Assembly: GCA_030704615.1 (NCBI GenBank)
Contig: CM060732.1
Span: 45,675,053-45,739,052, forward strand
DNA from: Takakia lepidozioides
Taxonomy: Eukaryota; Streptophyta; Takakiopsida; Takakiales; Takakiaceae
DNA: 64,000 bases
Reading direction: 5' to 3'
Each line of letters begins with the position of its first letter. Position 1 is the first letter of the stretch. The notes under the pieces were generated by a model. That model ran no database searches and was not told where the DNA came from. It was given only the letters and a program-made list of their open reading frames with translations. This document shows, one piece after another, positions 35,332-47,029 of this stretch. The translations under genes were made by a program, and so were the position numbers.

Positions 35332-36058
35332 TGTCACGCACCTCACTTCGGTAAACTCCCCTTCAAGTCATAGTTACTCGCTTTGATGCGCGCGCCTGAC
35401 TCCCAACCTGGCCGCCGGGCCAACTTGGAGCTTCGGCTGCTCACCGGGACATAACGGTCCCCCCTTCGCTTCCCTCTAAAACCCTCCACCTAATTGGGAC
35501 TAGGAGAATTCCCTTTGGTAGATGGCAGTCCGGAACAGCTCCCCACTCTTTGGTCGTTTTCCGGCTCGCTCGCTTACTCATTAGTTTTTGGTCACCAACG
35601 GGCTTGCACTGTTCTCGGGGTTACTACTCCCTATATATACTTCTGTAACTGTCCGCGGGGGTTTCACAACCAGCCATGCCATTTTATGGCGAACCACCAT
35701 GAAGACCCTCGATTCCCGGTGGTGAGTCGCGGTGAGTCTTGGCCCACTCACCACGGCCCCTATGGATCGTGATGAGTCCCAAGACTCCCCACGACTCCCA
35801 CCACGAGGTCTCCACCCCCATGGTGAGTCCTATGCCACCCCCACTAAGTCCCACTAAGCTACCACCACCCCTTGTGGGGCCACCCCCACCGCAACCCGGT
35901 GTGCGGGGCTCCACCTAGTGAGCGCCTCCGCCTCCTTGAGTGCCTTGGGCACTCAAGGGTGCTTCAGCCCCCGTACCTATCGCTGCTACTGCCCCCACTA
36001 CAGGGGCAGCCCCTCTTGTGTCCCGACCTCCCTGCCCTCAAGGCAAAGGGCCGCGACA
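35332..36058 (-). repeat. 5' LTR of the chromovirus
   Basis: 727 bp, TGTCACGC...CGCGACA on the plus strand. It contains CTATATATAC (about 35630-35640), a candidate TATA element for the minus-strand transcript if read on that strand. Confidence 0.93.
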
Positions 36059-36352
36059 GCAGGGGCTTGATTTTAACAACTGTGCAGTTGCCACTGCATT
36101 CAGTTGACCATGTACGGCAGACTCTAAAATAATAGCCAGCAGCCTGTTGTGGACGATCATTTCTGATGTGAGAGAATCAAACACAACCAGATTGAAATCA
36201 ACTCGATAACTTGGCCTGTTGGACACCTTTCTGCCTTGGACTGCAAGAGCAGTAACCTCGGTCTTCACAATTCTGGTGAGAAAATTATATGTTAGCTCAG
36301 TAAATAATGATATAGAATACTAGACTTCTACTGTAGTTTTATTGGCTCTGTC

Positions 36353-36530
36353 TTGCAAGGATAGAGGCATTGTGGAGACATCTTGCCTAGGCGGAGAACG
36401 AAGAACTAGGCTTATCCATTCAACCTAGTCTATGGAGGGTTGATGGGACCCGCAAGGGATAGAGACATTGTGGAGAGTGGAGGCATCTCGCCTAGGGGGA
36501 GATAAGCCTAGTCTATGGACGGTTGATGGG
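36353..36530. repeat. Imperfect tandem duplication, about 90-bp unit
   Basis: Two units share CAAGG(G)ATAGAG(G/A)CATTGTGG, CT(T/C)GCCTAGG and CCTAGTCTATGGA(G/C)GGTTGATGGG. No coding signal. The following 36.5-37.1 kb is T-rich low-complexity sequence without a recognised gene. Confidence 0.5.
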
Positions 36531-37154
36531 GATGATTCATGAAGCCGTGGAAAAGGTATAAAACAATAACCCCAAAATCACCTAAGGAAAGAGCAACGAC
36601 AAAACCTCTTCTGGCGGAGCCGCTTCTTTCATTTTCGAATATATTTACAGACTACTTTTTATTTTTATTTTGTTTTGCTTTGTTGGCCTTGCCTTCTCAA
36701 GGCATGACTACGCAAAGTGTTCAGCCGCTTTTGACGCTTTACCGTTTTTTTTTTGTTTTGTTTTGTTTTTCCTTCGATTTATTCTTCCAATTTGATCGAG
36801 ACAGTTGCCACCAGAATATTCTGTACATATTTCTAACGAATGACATCCCCTGGATGAACAATTTCATGGTCTTTCCCTGGAGTTCAATTTCTTGTGCATG
36901 CTTATGAGGATATTACCCTGCGTGCAATCCGGGTGATTCAGGGCTCAAATCTTGTTACCGATATTTATTAATAAATATTGTGTGATCTTCCAGATTTTTA
37001 CTATCTATTCATAATTACTAGAGGGCAGGGCTTGCATGAATTCCATGCATTTGTTTTTGTTTTTGGTTTTTGGTTTTTGGTTTTTTTGTTTTTTTTTTGT
37101 TTTTTTTATGCCCTGGTTAAAATTTTATTAAAGAATTATTCGGGGAAAAAAATT

Positions 37155-37590
37155 AAGAGCGGGTTCCATGGGCAGCTACAAGTGCCCCTATGAATCGCCC
37201 CCAGGATTAGTGAGGCGCTATTGGTCCAAATAGCGTATACCCTAAGGGGAGCCCCCACGGAAAAAAGCAGTCCCCTCACAAGGGGCAATCGAGTTTCAGT
37301 GCCACCTTTGTCTTTTCCTATGGCGGGGCCCCCAGACTTACAGAATACATTGACTTCTATCCACTTAAGCTAAATTTTAGGGGAAGGAATGATTTTTTAT
37401 ATTTTAATCCAAAACTTATATTAATTGTTCATCTGCTATGTCATGGGCCCACAGCAATTGGTGCCAAAGATTTTTAGAGGGGTGAATAGAAAGGTATCCA
37501 TGGAACCACCCCTTCTCATTTTGAAGGGGCGATTCCCTCCTGGGGGCGCTTGCTTGGGGGCGTTTGGGAGTGCCCATGGAACCTGGCCCT
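37155..37590. mobile_element. Possible MITE with short inverted ends
   Basis: The left end GGGTTCCATGGGCA (37161-37174) matches the right end read inward, AGGTTCCATGGGCA, at 37571-37584. Subterminal blocks also pair (CGCCCCCAGGA near 37196 and TCCTGGGGGCG near 37539). No clear target duplication. Non-coding. Confidence 0.4.
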
Positions 37591-38235
37591 AAAACCACTA
37601 TTACACCATGAGGCACATGCACGGTAATCAGTGAATAGGTAGAGGAACCAAACCAAACCCCGACAGTGGGTTATCAGTTATCACCGTCGAGACAGTAACG
37701 GCGACCCTTTCTCGGAAACCAAGGCAAATTAAGCTTAGAAGTTAGAGTTTGCAAGTTTGCGTAGACTCAGCAGACGAAGAACACGACAGAGCAATAAAGC
37801 CAAATACCCAAGAAGGGTGGGATGGCAATTACTTCCGTTGAAAATCTCTCATTGACCTTCTACGATGAGAACCATTCTATCTGTACTGAAGTCTCGAGGC
37901 TATTTAGATGGCTTAAGGTGCTTCCAGTTTATTTCACCGTCGAACTCGGGGGACACCGTGGAGGGGGGCACGTTGATCTCGCCAGAGAGTGGGAGGGAGC
38001 TCAGTCCAGGCACAGTGGTCGATAACAGGGGCCCACAGAGGCCCTGGTAAGAACTTTATTCGGAACAGACTATTTTTAAAACTATATCAGACAATGTTAG
38101 ATCGAATAGAAAATTTGTGCATGGAACTATTGTACGGCCTGGGAGTTTTGAAAAGCGTGGTGTGGTGGTAAGGACGGTGCAGGAGTAGCGTGCCGCACGA
38201 GAGCTTATTTGTGGCCAGATTTTGGGGCGTCAGAG

Positions 38236-41200
38236 ATGACCATGTTCGGGAGCGTGGTGGTGGTGGTGCTGGCCTTGGCTCTGGCAGCATTTTATGCCTC
38301 CGTTGTGAGAAGATCGTCAATCGATCCATTGCCGGTTTACCTGCCGCCCCGTCACAAGGCTGAGGGCGTGTTTGCCCACAACAATTTGTTGCAAGGCATT
38401 GAGAAGATTGGAGTTGGCAAGCTGCTGTTGCCTGAAGACATCGCTGTGGACGCTAGCACGGGCTGGATCTACGTGGGATGCAAAGATGGGTGGGTGAAGC
38501 GCTTCTCACACACGACTGGAGTGGTAGAGAACTGGGTCCATGTGGGCGGTCGCCCACTGGGCCTCGCCATGGGGCTACATGGTGAGATTATTGTGTGCGA
38601 ACCTTATCAGGTATAAGATTTATCCATATATATGTGTGGGCCTACATAGATGACATGCTCACCCTATCGCCTATCAACGTAGATATGGAAATGTACGAGG
38701 GTAACAGCTCATTTAGCTGTAGCTATGTCTTCGACTTGACCAGGTTTCAATTTTACTCTACGCATTTGAGGGGGGGTGGAAGGAAGATTGGTTGCGGTAA
38801 TTCCCGGTCGTTTGAGCATCCCAGTTAGGAGCTGTTTAGATGTTTTCTCTTCTGCGAGACTTCGAAGTGTTTGCTCGTGTGGTCCAAAAGTGAAGTTGCT
38901 ATCGAGAGGAAGGAATAGGTATATAAGATATTCCTACTTTCATTATACATACCCGAGAAAAAATGGGCTGGGTATGAGGGTCTATACAGGTGCTGAAATC
39001 TCTTAGGTTAGCATTGAAATAGGAGGGGCCTTTCGTTACCTTTTGGCTGGCGTATACAAGCAAGGTTTTCTTCCTGTTCTTAGTTGTTTGTAGAAAGTCC
39101 TTGACATTAAATAATGGTTGTTGGTCTGATGTCCAGTGTTGTTTTTAGTGTGAGATTATTTCATTGTGAGCTGCTCAATTGGCAGGGCTTGTTGAATGTG
39201 ACTGAAGATGGTGTCCGAGTGCTGTCCACTGAAGCTGAGGGAGTCAAATTCAAGTGAGCTTTCTCTCTCTGACCACAACTTCTTGTGAAGTCTCTTCCCT
39301 TTGTCCTGGGTTTCATATACCTACAGGATTTGCAGATTTTCTCCACATTTGCTCTGACAGGGAAGCTTCAGAGGCTGTAATATACAATTGAGCTGCTTTG
39401 TTCACAATATCAGTACAGTCAAGGTTACAGGGTAATTCTCCGGCGAGGTATTTTCTGTATAGGTGACTGGAGCATCTGTACCAGGAGATTTTTTTCTTAT
39501 TTGTGAACTGAGCTAGCATTTATAATATGTGTGAGAATGCAGGTTGGCAGATGAGGTTGCAGTGGGAAAGGATGGGTCAGTTTACTTCACCGATGCAACG
39601 TCTAAGTTTGGTTATGCGGACCATCATTTGGACAGTTTAGAGACCCGGCGCAATGGACGACTGCTGAAATATGACCCGGCTACAGAGACAACCTCTGTCT
39701 TAGTAAGAGACCTCATCTTTGCAAACGGCATTGCTCTCTCACCAAGGGAGGATTCCATCATCTATTGTGAAACTATGCTGTAAGTGGACTCCTGCCAGAC
39801 TTGTGTATCCTCTCTCAGAGTGATTAGGAAGAATGCGTACTAACATGAGTAGAACCATTGGAGCGTCCTCGACAGATGAATTCATAGCTTTACTTCCATT
39901 TAGGTGAGAAATTAGCTTACTTAACCCAGTCCAAAGAAAACTTATTTCTACAAACGCCTGCAAACAACCATTGCTGGAGGAGGATTGACTGTGGTGTACA
40001 CAGGCCGAGTTGGTTTAGGGCCTTGAGACAACAGGCCTTCATTTCTCCCTGGAGCACAATCCTGTTGTGGGTGGAATATTGGTCAATAATCAAGGCATAA
40101 TCTTTATAATCAATATGCAGCGGTGCAGATGCTGGTCTAATACTGCCCCAAAAACAGCAAGAATGAGAGGTCAAACTCATCTTCGAGTAGAGGTGCTAAT
40201 GTTGCTAAAGGGAAAAGCAATGTACTCGTAAGACATTGTTTGCTGTAGCCTTGTGGCCAATGTTGCTAATGACATTGGTAGTACTTAGCAGTCTTTGCTC
40301 ATCACTGGCAACATTTTATGGAACATAGAGCATTCTGGTAACAATCAAGTTATAGTTGCACCAATGTCGTGGGCAAAATTATGAGCACAAAGCTTGCAAC
40401 TGAATAAAAACCCCTAAATCTTTAATAACATGGAAATCCATGATTATGGGCTCGGCAAATAATAGAATAGACATCTGGCACTTCCTCCAATAAAAGTTTA
40501 TGGACTTGTGATGAACGGCCCCTTTACAAGTATTAGGTAGGCTTGTTTGTAATAAAGAGCTGGTCGTTTGGATGGCAGTGCCAAGTGTAGCCGCTATTGG
40601 CTGGGAGGTAGTAAGAAAGGGTCGACTGAAGTCTTCATCGAAAATCTTCCTGGATTTCCCGACAATATCCACTTCAATGGGCGTGGCACTTTCTACATTG
40701 CATTAGTTTCGGTGCGTTTTACATATTCTGCATACTCTTGATTTCGTGTCGTTAATTTTTGAAGTAAGTCTGCCAATTCACCCTGTTTGAATTATATTCC
40801 AACCACAAACCAAAGCAATTGTCCAATATCCATCCTCAGTTGTATTGTACTTTTCACCTGAGGAGCACTCTGTGGCTTCTCTGGAAATGCATTGGTCTAT
40901 TCATTGACTTCATTGCAATTCGAGGAAAGAGATACTGGGTGGAGTGTTTCCCTTGGTTCCTGAAAATAAGGTCAACTAGGCTTTCTCTTGTAGACCGTCA
41001 TTTGTAGGGTGTTGCAAACTCATCTCTGGCTGTTATCTGTTGCAGGACCGGGATTGGCTTGTGGATTTCGTGTTCAGAACCCCCTTCCTGAGGCAACTGA
41101 TTGCTACTTATCCTGGTTTGCAGGTTCTGGCTGATAAGACTGGGAAATCTGCCCGAGTGCTAACAGTGAGTGAGGATGGGAAACCCATTCAAATGTTTGA

Positions 41201-41324
41201 GGACTCCACAGGCAAAGAAATAGCCTATGTTACTTCTGGGGTAGAATATGATGGGTATCTTTATGTGGGGGGCCTCATCTCTTCCTACATTGGGCGCCTC
41301 AAACTGCATTACCAGGAGGCCTGA
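38236..41324 (+). CDS. Strictosidine-synthase-like (SSL/APMAP family) protein, copy 2, intact
   Basis: Five exons: 38236-38610, 39186-39253, 39543-39779, 40558-40711 and 41046-41324, all with GT-AG junctions that keep frame, give 370 residues. An N-terminal hydrophobic segment (residues ~4-22) is probably a signal anchor to the ER/secretory pathway. SSL signatures are LLPEDIAVDASTGWIYVGCK (~64-83), GRPLGLAMGLHGE (105-117), VGKDGSVYFTDATSKFG, NGRLLKYDPAT, and FPDNIH plus ALVS near the end of exon 4. The fold expected is a six-bladed beta-propeller; most plant SSL proteins do not make strictosidine and their substrates are largely unknown. I chose the ATG at 38236 because it aligns with the start of copy 1. 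The duplicate lies 27.4 kb upstream. Confidence 0.88.
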
Positions 41325-42440
41325 CATTCTTTCTGCACTGCTTGTCAAGACAATTCGCACTACTCAGTTTGTATTTTTACCGAGTTGTCGGTTTGTTTTA
41401 CTATTTAGTTGTTCATACAGTCTTGTAGCTGCTCACAGCAGTCCCAGGGCAGCCTTTCAGTTCATGCCGTCTCAAAACCTTCGTAATTCATGCCCAATGT
41501 CACCATTTCAACCCTGCTGCTCCACAGTGGAACTCGCCAACCTAGTTTTGCAATCATCAAATCCTAGGTCATGTATTCATCCTGAAAGAATATCCTGACG
41601 GACTGAACTGACCAAACATAAGCTATCACCTTCAAGAGAGACATCCCATTCCAAGCACAGCAGTGTGCAGTGGGCTTCAGCATCAATGAGTAATCTGTGG
41701 CTTTGCAATAGCCACAGATTACTACTTTGCTTGAAAGCATCAATACTATTTTTATGGAGCATGAATTGTGCTGAATTGCCCTTAGACAGATCCTTGTTCT
41801 GGGTGCTTGAGGCAACTGGACTAAAGAGACTGTCAAGCTACGGCAGTGGCCCTTTAAATGATAGCCTGCCTAGGGAATGACCATTCTAGTGTTACATGTC
41901 CTTTTTTAGTCCATCACATAAAACCCTTCCAGCAAACTGGAACTAGCCATGGCAAACCAAGAGGTAGAATCTGTTCAGCATGGTTCATAGGGAGGAGACT
42001 TTAGCTTTCAGCAAATCTAAGAGAAAGTCTGCAGCTTACAAGGTCACTTTGTATTAGCATCCTCCAAGGCACTACATCAACCTTCTACCTCTGTAGCAAG
42101 CTCCCATCATCGAACACAAAATACAGCCTGATGTGCATGTAGGAAATGTCATGGAGTGTGTTCTCATTGCCACGTGATTTATGTGGAGCTGGTCTGCAAT
42201 ATGTAAGACACTTAAATAAGAAACCACTCAAGTTCTGTATTTGTGACTGCAAACTATCAAGTCAGCGAATCAGCATACTAGCACTCTAACTTGACATATA
42301 GAGCCCCCCAAAGCGCAGTGACTGTCACGCGTCTGACCTAAATAGCCCAAAGAACTTGGTTTACTTGCGTTGGTAAAACCTGGAAGAATCCATGTTTTTG
42401 CATGAAATCTTTTAGCACTTTCTCCCTTGTATCTTATTGT
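41325..42440. other. 3' flank of SSL copy 2; no further gene recognised
   Basis: It is homologous to the copy 1 flank up to about 41880, except for a templated-looking insertion around 41705-41740. From 41880 to 42440 no feature is recognised. Confidence 0.5.
41689..41723. repeat. Perfect 14-bp-stem hairpin
   Basis: AGTAATCTGTGGCT (41689-41702), a 7-nt loop, then its exact inverse complement (41710-41723). The homologous place downstream of SSL copy 1 has only the left arm (AGTAATTTGTGGCT). Confidence 0.75.
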
Positions 42441-42460
42441 CAGAAGCTCCTGGAGCTTTT

Positions 42461-43110
42461 ACCAACAACATTGCTTGCGACCGCTCATGATGCCGCTTTT
42501 GGCATCACCTTGAGCAAGAGTTCACCTTGAACCTTTTTTGACTAGGAAGATAACCTTGAACAAACCGTGCGCCCCAATCACTACAATTGGGTCCGCCTTA
42601 GAATGCTGGCCTGAGGTACGGGAACACGCCGAAGCCGCACTACGACTTCGTCCCGAGGTTACACGATTATAGTACGTGAACGGAAGCACGTAGCTTCCGC
42701 GTTAGCCCGCACTACAAGGCTCAAAAGCGAAAGAAGCGTTGATGGGGACATCAACCTTGGAGCGTGGGGGAAGAAATGCATGTTTAGCCCGGCTTACCTA
42801 GCTCAGGAATCCGATTGCAAAAACTTGTATTGTACAAATTTTGTTATAAATGAATTGGTTCCCAAATGTTGTGCGTCCTATTTTGTTTGGAATGGTGATG
42901 CATGGTTTGTTTGGCTAGTGTGTAGAATGCATACTAGCTTGCAAAAGTGGGAGAGGTAAATTGCATTAATTGTGTGTTTGCGTAATGCCAAAATCGGGTG
43001 ACTCCCATCCAAGGGGCAAAGAAACTTGCGCCTTCTGTGGGAGTTCACGTGCTAGTGTGCACCTCACGCGTGCGCGTACTATAACTGCGCTACCGAGGCA
43101 CTGTATTGAC
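42461..43110. mobile_element. Rearranged fragment of chromovirus 3' region
   Basis: 42461-42720 matches 30090-30350 in the same orientation. 42721-43110 matches 30360-30732 in inverted orientation, including GTTGATGGGGACATCAACCT next to the gag-pol end. It has more mismatches than the LTR pair of the full element, so it comes from another, older copy. No LTR or coding domain is attached. Confidence 0.75.
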
Positions 43111-43241
43111 GCCGACAATATAAATAAAGATTCACTGTGCTTCACAAAACATAGCCGATCAAGTTGTAACTCCGTTCACTACAAATAAATAATTCTCTTA
43201 GTTTTTTCACTGAAGAACTGGACCACTCCAGAAATGATTTA

Positions 43242-43610
43242 TTATTCAGATTGCTGAAACAAATCGAGAGCTCTTCGCCCTTCGTCTGTTTCTAACTCTC
43301 TTTCAGTGCATCGCAAAGTGGGACAAGTAGCTCTACCAAAGTTAGGCTCATCAGAAAGTATATCTACGCCATTCACAAATATGTGCATATACATTACAGT
43401 GCTACAAACTGCTGCCATGAAGTTTCTCTCTTGAAAACTATCCCAGCCACTAAACTCACCTCTAAAGCATGGTATCACTATACTTGAGTTGGTTGCATGA
43501 TGACGCCTCACATAGTCAATAATACCCCTCTTTGCATGAAGATATTTACATCCCCACTTGTAGTATTCTTCATACTCTGTACACTCTGTTACCTCAATGC
43601 AAACTGTCAT
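43242..43610 (-). other. Unassigned open frame, possible 3' UTR of the upstream membrane-protein gene
   Basis: A 122-codon minus-strand frame lies 66 bp downstream of the stop at 43676. It has a fairly protein-like composition (YKWGCKYLHAKRGIIDYVRR) but no domain I recognise. It could be a chance frame in the 3' untranslated region or a short separate gene. Confidence 0.25.
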
Positions 43611-43675
43611 AAAAATAATCTACAGCAAAACCACTTCACATCTGTATACCAGTCCGACAAATACTAGGGACCTGT

Positions 43676-45530
43676 TCACAGCTCTCTCAACATGGTGTCA
43701 AAGCCCTTCGAACTGAACCAACTCAAAAACCAGCGCCCCACACTCGACACAATTGGGGAGACCACCGGGGAGAAGAATTGTGCTATGTAAGGTAGTGCAG
43801 GGAAAGCCAGGGCGCCCAGTATGAACCAGTTAAAACACAGGAGGGCAACAGCTTGAAAACCTTGCTTGCTCTGAATTTTTGTGAAGAACTGAACCACATT
43901 GGCCAAAGACATTCCCACCACAATAAAGAGAGCAATCACCAATGGCATGCATGTATCCTGCAGGTTGACGAAATGTCATAAGAGTTAGGTGATGTCTAAG
44001 TAGATTTCCACCAGCATACGTCAGTACTTCCCTCCAGATCTTGGGGGACTTTTTCACTTCGCAGACATGTGTCTGAGAGAAGCACAACTAACAGACTTTC
44101 CCAGGCAATTTCCTGGAGCTACAAGACACTTCTCACTAAATCCAACAAAGATATTAGAAAACTTTTCCTGTACCATGTATATTTTACATCCTGGAACCAC
44201 CACAAGCAGCTAAAAATATACAAAAATACCGACTATACCTGCAAACAAGATAAAAGGATCGCTCTCTAGGTCTCTCTTTTCTGTGACACCAAAGATTAAC
44301 CCCATCAAACAAGAAGGTATTATAGGACCACCTGAGCCTCCCATCCGATCACCCCAACCAGGGTTGAAAGCATGGCACTGAATACACTTGAACCCAAAGC
44401 CACACCCCACTGTAAGTCATCCACCACAGGAACCTTTGGGCCTCCGGAGTCATTATGTAGGGACCTGGAAGAGTGAACATGGCTTGACAAGTGCCTTCTT
44501 TCTTGGGTGTCCTGCAGAGGTTTTCTTGCAAGATCCTGAACCTGCACTGAGTACATGGTACTGTCTTTGTCCTCCTGCGGCGAGAGTCTGTTCGGAGTCT
44601 CCTCTGTTGCCAGACCTGCAGCAACTGAAGCGGCAGCTGCAGCCCCTCTCCGCAATTCCTCTTCATGCTGTATCAGATGATAGTTCTTGCTTTCTAGGTC
44701 CTTCACCTACAACAAGTGGTATCAAATGCCAAGTTTGTGGCTCATCATACATATCCTAAGGCAATCCCTCTTCAGGTTTCTAGGCGCTGCATACCAGAAT
44801 AGTTTCACCAGCTGGATGCAGCTACGGTTAATCGGGACTCAAAACTGAACTTGATGACTGTCGGATGTAGCATAAATTTTGTCTGCACCTTTGCAGGGCC
44901 ACTCCATAAGCCAAACATCTACTGGTTTCTGGGTGCTGCATATCCAGAATAGTATCACCAGTTGGATGTAGCTATGGTTGATTGGGTCCCAAAACTGGAT
45001 TTGATGACTGTCAGATATAGCTTAAGTTTTTTCTGCACTTCCGCATTGCCACTATTCAGAGGGAAGAAAACTGTAATCATCTTAATCCGGTTACAGCATG
45101 GAACATCAAAATAACAACCCAGAAGTTTTGGGAAAAAGCACTTCAACAAAAAATGCTTTCCAGAATCGTTATTCCTATGCCCCTAGCCCCAGCAAAGATT
45201 ACCTGCAACGTTAACATGTTTTCTGCATCTGCTACACTTAGGTTTGAAGTTAGATTCTCTATTGACCAGCTTGACAAACCAGACTACTTCTCATTCTCTT
45301 CCCAACCACCTTGAGATGCTCAAAATGAGCCTGGATGGGAAGTTGCCTACCCTGGTTCTCAGAGCTTTGAGGTTCTCTGATGCCTTCTTTCTGCCTGCAG
45401 TTACTACGTCCAGCATGTCCACTATCCGACTGCGATCCTTCACGAACATATCCAGTTTTCTTTGGAGCTCCTTGTTCTGTAGGGTGGCATCTTCATAGTC
45501 GACTTGCAAAGAATGCAGATGTACCTCCAG
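43676..45530 (-). CDS. Coiled-coil protein with C-terminal membrane segments (5' exons not found)
   Basis: Three minus-strand exons join in phase 0 with GT-AG junctions: 45530-45351, 44706-44332 and 43957-43676 (stop), giving the last 278 residues. The first exon and the start of the second form a heptad-rich coiled coil (LEVHLHSLQVDYEDATLQNK, LKALRTR/VKDLESKNYHLIQHEEEL). An Ala-rich and polar linker follows, then three hydrophobic stretches (WGVALGSSVFSAMLSTLVGV; MPLVIALFIVVGMSLANVV; AVALLCFNWFILGALAFPAL). The architecture suggests a membrane-anchored tether or scaffold. It resembles conserved plant proteins of unknown function, but I cannot name the family. Upstream exons must lie beyond 45530; none was convincingly found. 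Confidence 0.65.
44777..45053. repeat. Tandem duplication inside an intron
   Basis: Two units of about 125 bp (44777-44903 and 44930-45053) share CACCAG(C/T)TGGATG(C/T)AGCTA(C/T)GGTT and TTGATGACTGTC(G/A)GAT(G/A)TAGC. They lie in the intron between the coiled-coil exons, with a short spacer. Confidence 0.65.
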
Positions 45531-45539
45531 CTGCAAATC

Positions 45540-47020
45540 AAGTTGAGTTTCTCAAGTAACAATCAAGCATATGATGTGGAACAGGCAAAAATCCAGAATG
45601 CTCTTCATGTACAGAGCCAGCTTAAGAAATAGAGGGGAGGAGAGAAGAGAAAAGTAGAGAGAGACAGGCTGGACAAAGGGAACATTGATTAATGCCTGCC
45701 CCTGGATGGGTACCACTCCCCCAACAACATCCACAATACAAGATCCGGAGGAAAGCTAAACTGCCTCAAGGTAAACTCAGAAAAGAAAACTCTGATGTCA
45801 CCAACCTCTCGTTCTCGGTGGACTGCTGTCAGCAACCGGAAAGGAGTGTAAAGAAGCTCGTATGCCCAGGCCAGTACAACACTCCATACCGAAATATGCA
45901 AGTACAATGAGAGCCAGAAAAGCCGACACCAAGGGCGTGTTACCCTCCCAATAACATTTGAGCTGAGCGACCATAGCAGCCCTATCATCCCTCTCTCTCT
46001 TTGCCTATTCATTCACGTTCTTTCAGCCCTCCTCCCCTTTGTATGGATATCTGGATTCCACAACATTCGCCAGAGTATCAGACAGCAAAGTGGGCGTGAA
46101 AAAGTGGAGCTCCATGATAACAAAACTTGTTGTCACCAAGGATTCTTTGATTCAGTCTCAGTATGGCTGTCACTTTATGTACAACAAGTGGAAACAAACT
46201 ACATATCACAAAAGAGGTAGTTAGAACTATTTTGCTAACTAGGGAGGAAGTTAAGTTTGTTCTTCTCACGAAACCCACTTCATTCACTTTGTGATGTTAT
46301 ATGTTATTCAATTATGGATAACGGAGGCACAAAGAGTTACACAGCCTTTTTACCCAGCTTCATATTCTTTGATAGAATTGCACACACCAATTATGAGGTT
46401 GTTACATTCACTGTTGTCATGACCTCCTCAGAATTCACTAATCTGCTGCTGTGTTTCAAACGGAATAACAACACACCAGAGGAAAAAGGAAGGGAGAGTG
46501 GAGACATGGCATTCACTCCGCAACTAAGCGCTACAAATTGGAGACCAGTCAGGATTGAGGGTCTTAAGATGACACCTGGAATCTTTTTTTGGTGAAAAGA
46601 AAGATTCAGAAAAGCTAAAAGGCAGAGAAAGGGTGTGACAAAAAAACAAGCAAACCTTTAGGCGTCATTCAAACTCAATAGAGACCGGAGGAGGACATCA
46701 TGGGCCTGCGCCGCCGAGGGCGGCAACAAAGGAAGCAGAGACACAAGCAGCACAGGGAGCACCAAAATGATGGGCCCCGCATGAGTGGTCCCCTTTCAGA
46801 CCTTCACCAACCCCTGAATCCTGCCAAACAGAATCTCTATTAACCCAAATATGCTTCATACTCACTTTCACTTGTTGTGTATATTTCTAGCCCATGGTCC
46901 ACCTTGGGTCTGAAGACTGGGAAGAAAACTCGAGTTATAGTGGGCAGTATATAGTCAACTTCACATAATACAGGCAAATCCCTCTTCAGCATATTTGCTA
47001 TATGGGTTCTAGTTGGCGCT
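45540..47020. other. No recognised gene
   Basis: The minus-strand frame at 45689-46012 is hydrophobic and the region could hold an upstream exon of the membrane-protein gene, but I see no convincing splice-compatible coiled-coil continuation. The rest (46.0-47.0 kb) shows nothing identifiable. Confidence 0.35.
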
Positions 47021-47029
47021 CTCCTCCCA

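Larger units (their letters stand above)
29083..36058 (-). mobile_element. Complete chromovirus (Ty3/Gypsy) retrotransposon
   Basis: This 6976-bp element is transcribed leftward: 5' LTR 35332-36058, primer-binding site 35318-35329, one gag-pol frame 35276-30714 with a single internal stop, about 0.9 kb of 3' non-coding sequence, and 3' LTR 29083-29807. The target duplication GCAGG (29078-29082 and 36059-36063) is perfect. By eye the LTRs differ by 9 substitutions and 2 one-base indels over about 725 bp, so the insertion is young. The C-terminal chromodomain places it among chromoviruses. Confidence 0.95.
28523..36268 (-). pseudogene. PPR protein gene, truncated by Copia and split by a chromovirus
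   Basis: Coding parts are 36268-36059 (70 codons from an ATG) and 29077-28523 (184 codons plus stop). Between them lies a Gypsy element with target repeat GCAGG. Taking out the element and one repeat copy leaves one continuous 254-codon frame. The second part has clear PLS-type pentatricopeptide units, for example YVCLLHKCMKIQGLQAGKQV, LLNTLVHIYVKCRST and LVTWNTTMAGFTKYG. Such proteins usually bind organellar RNA. The frame stops at 28523-28525 inside the Copia 3' LTR, in the middle of a repeat, so the 3' end of the gene was lost earlier. Probably an already decaying gene when the Gypsy element landed. Confidence 0.75.
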
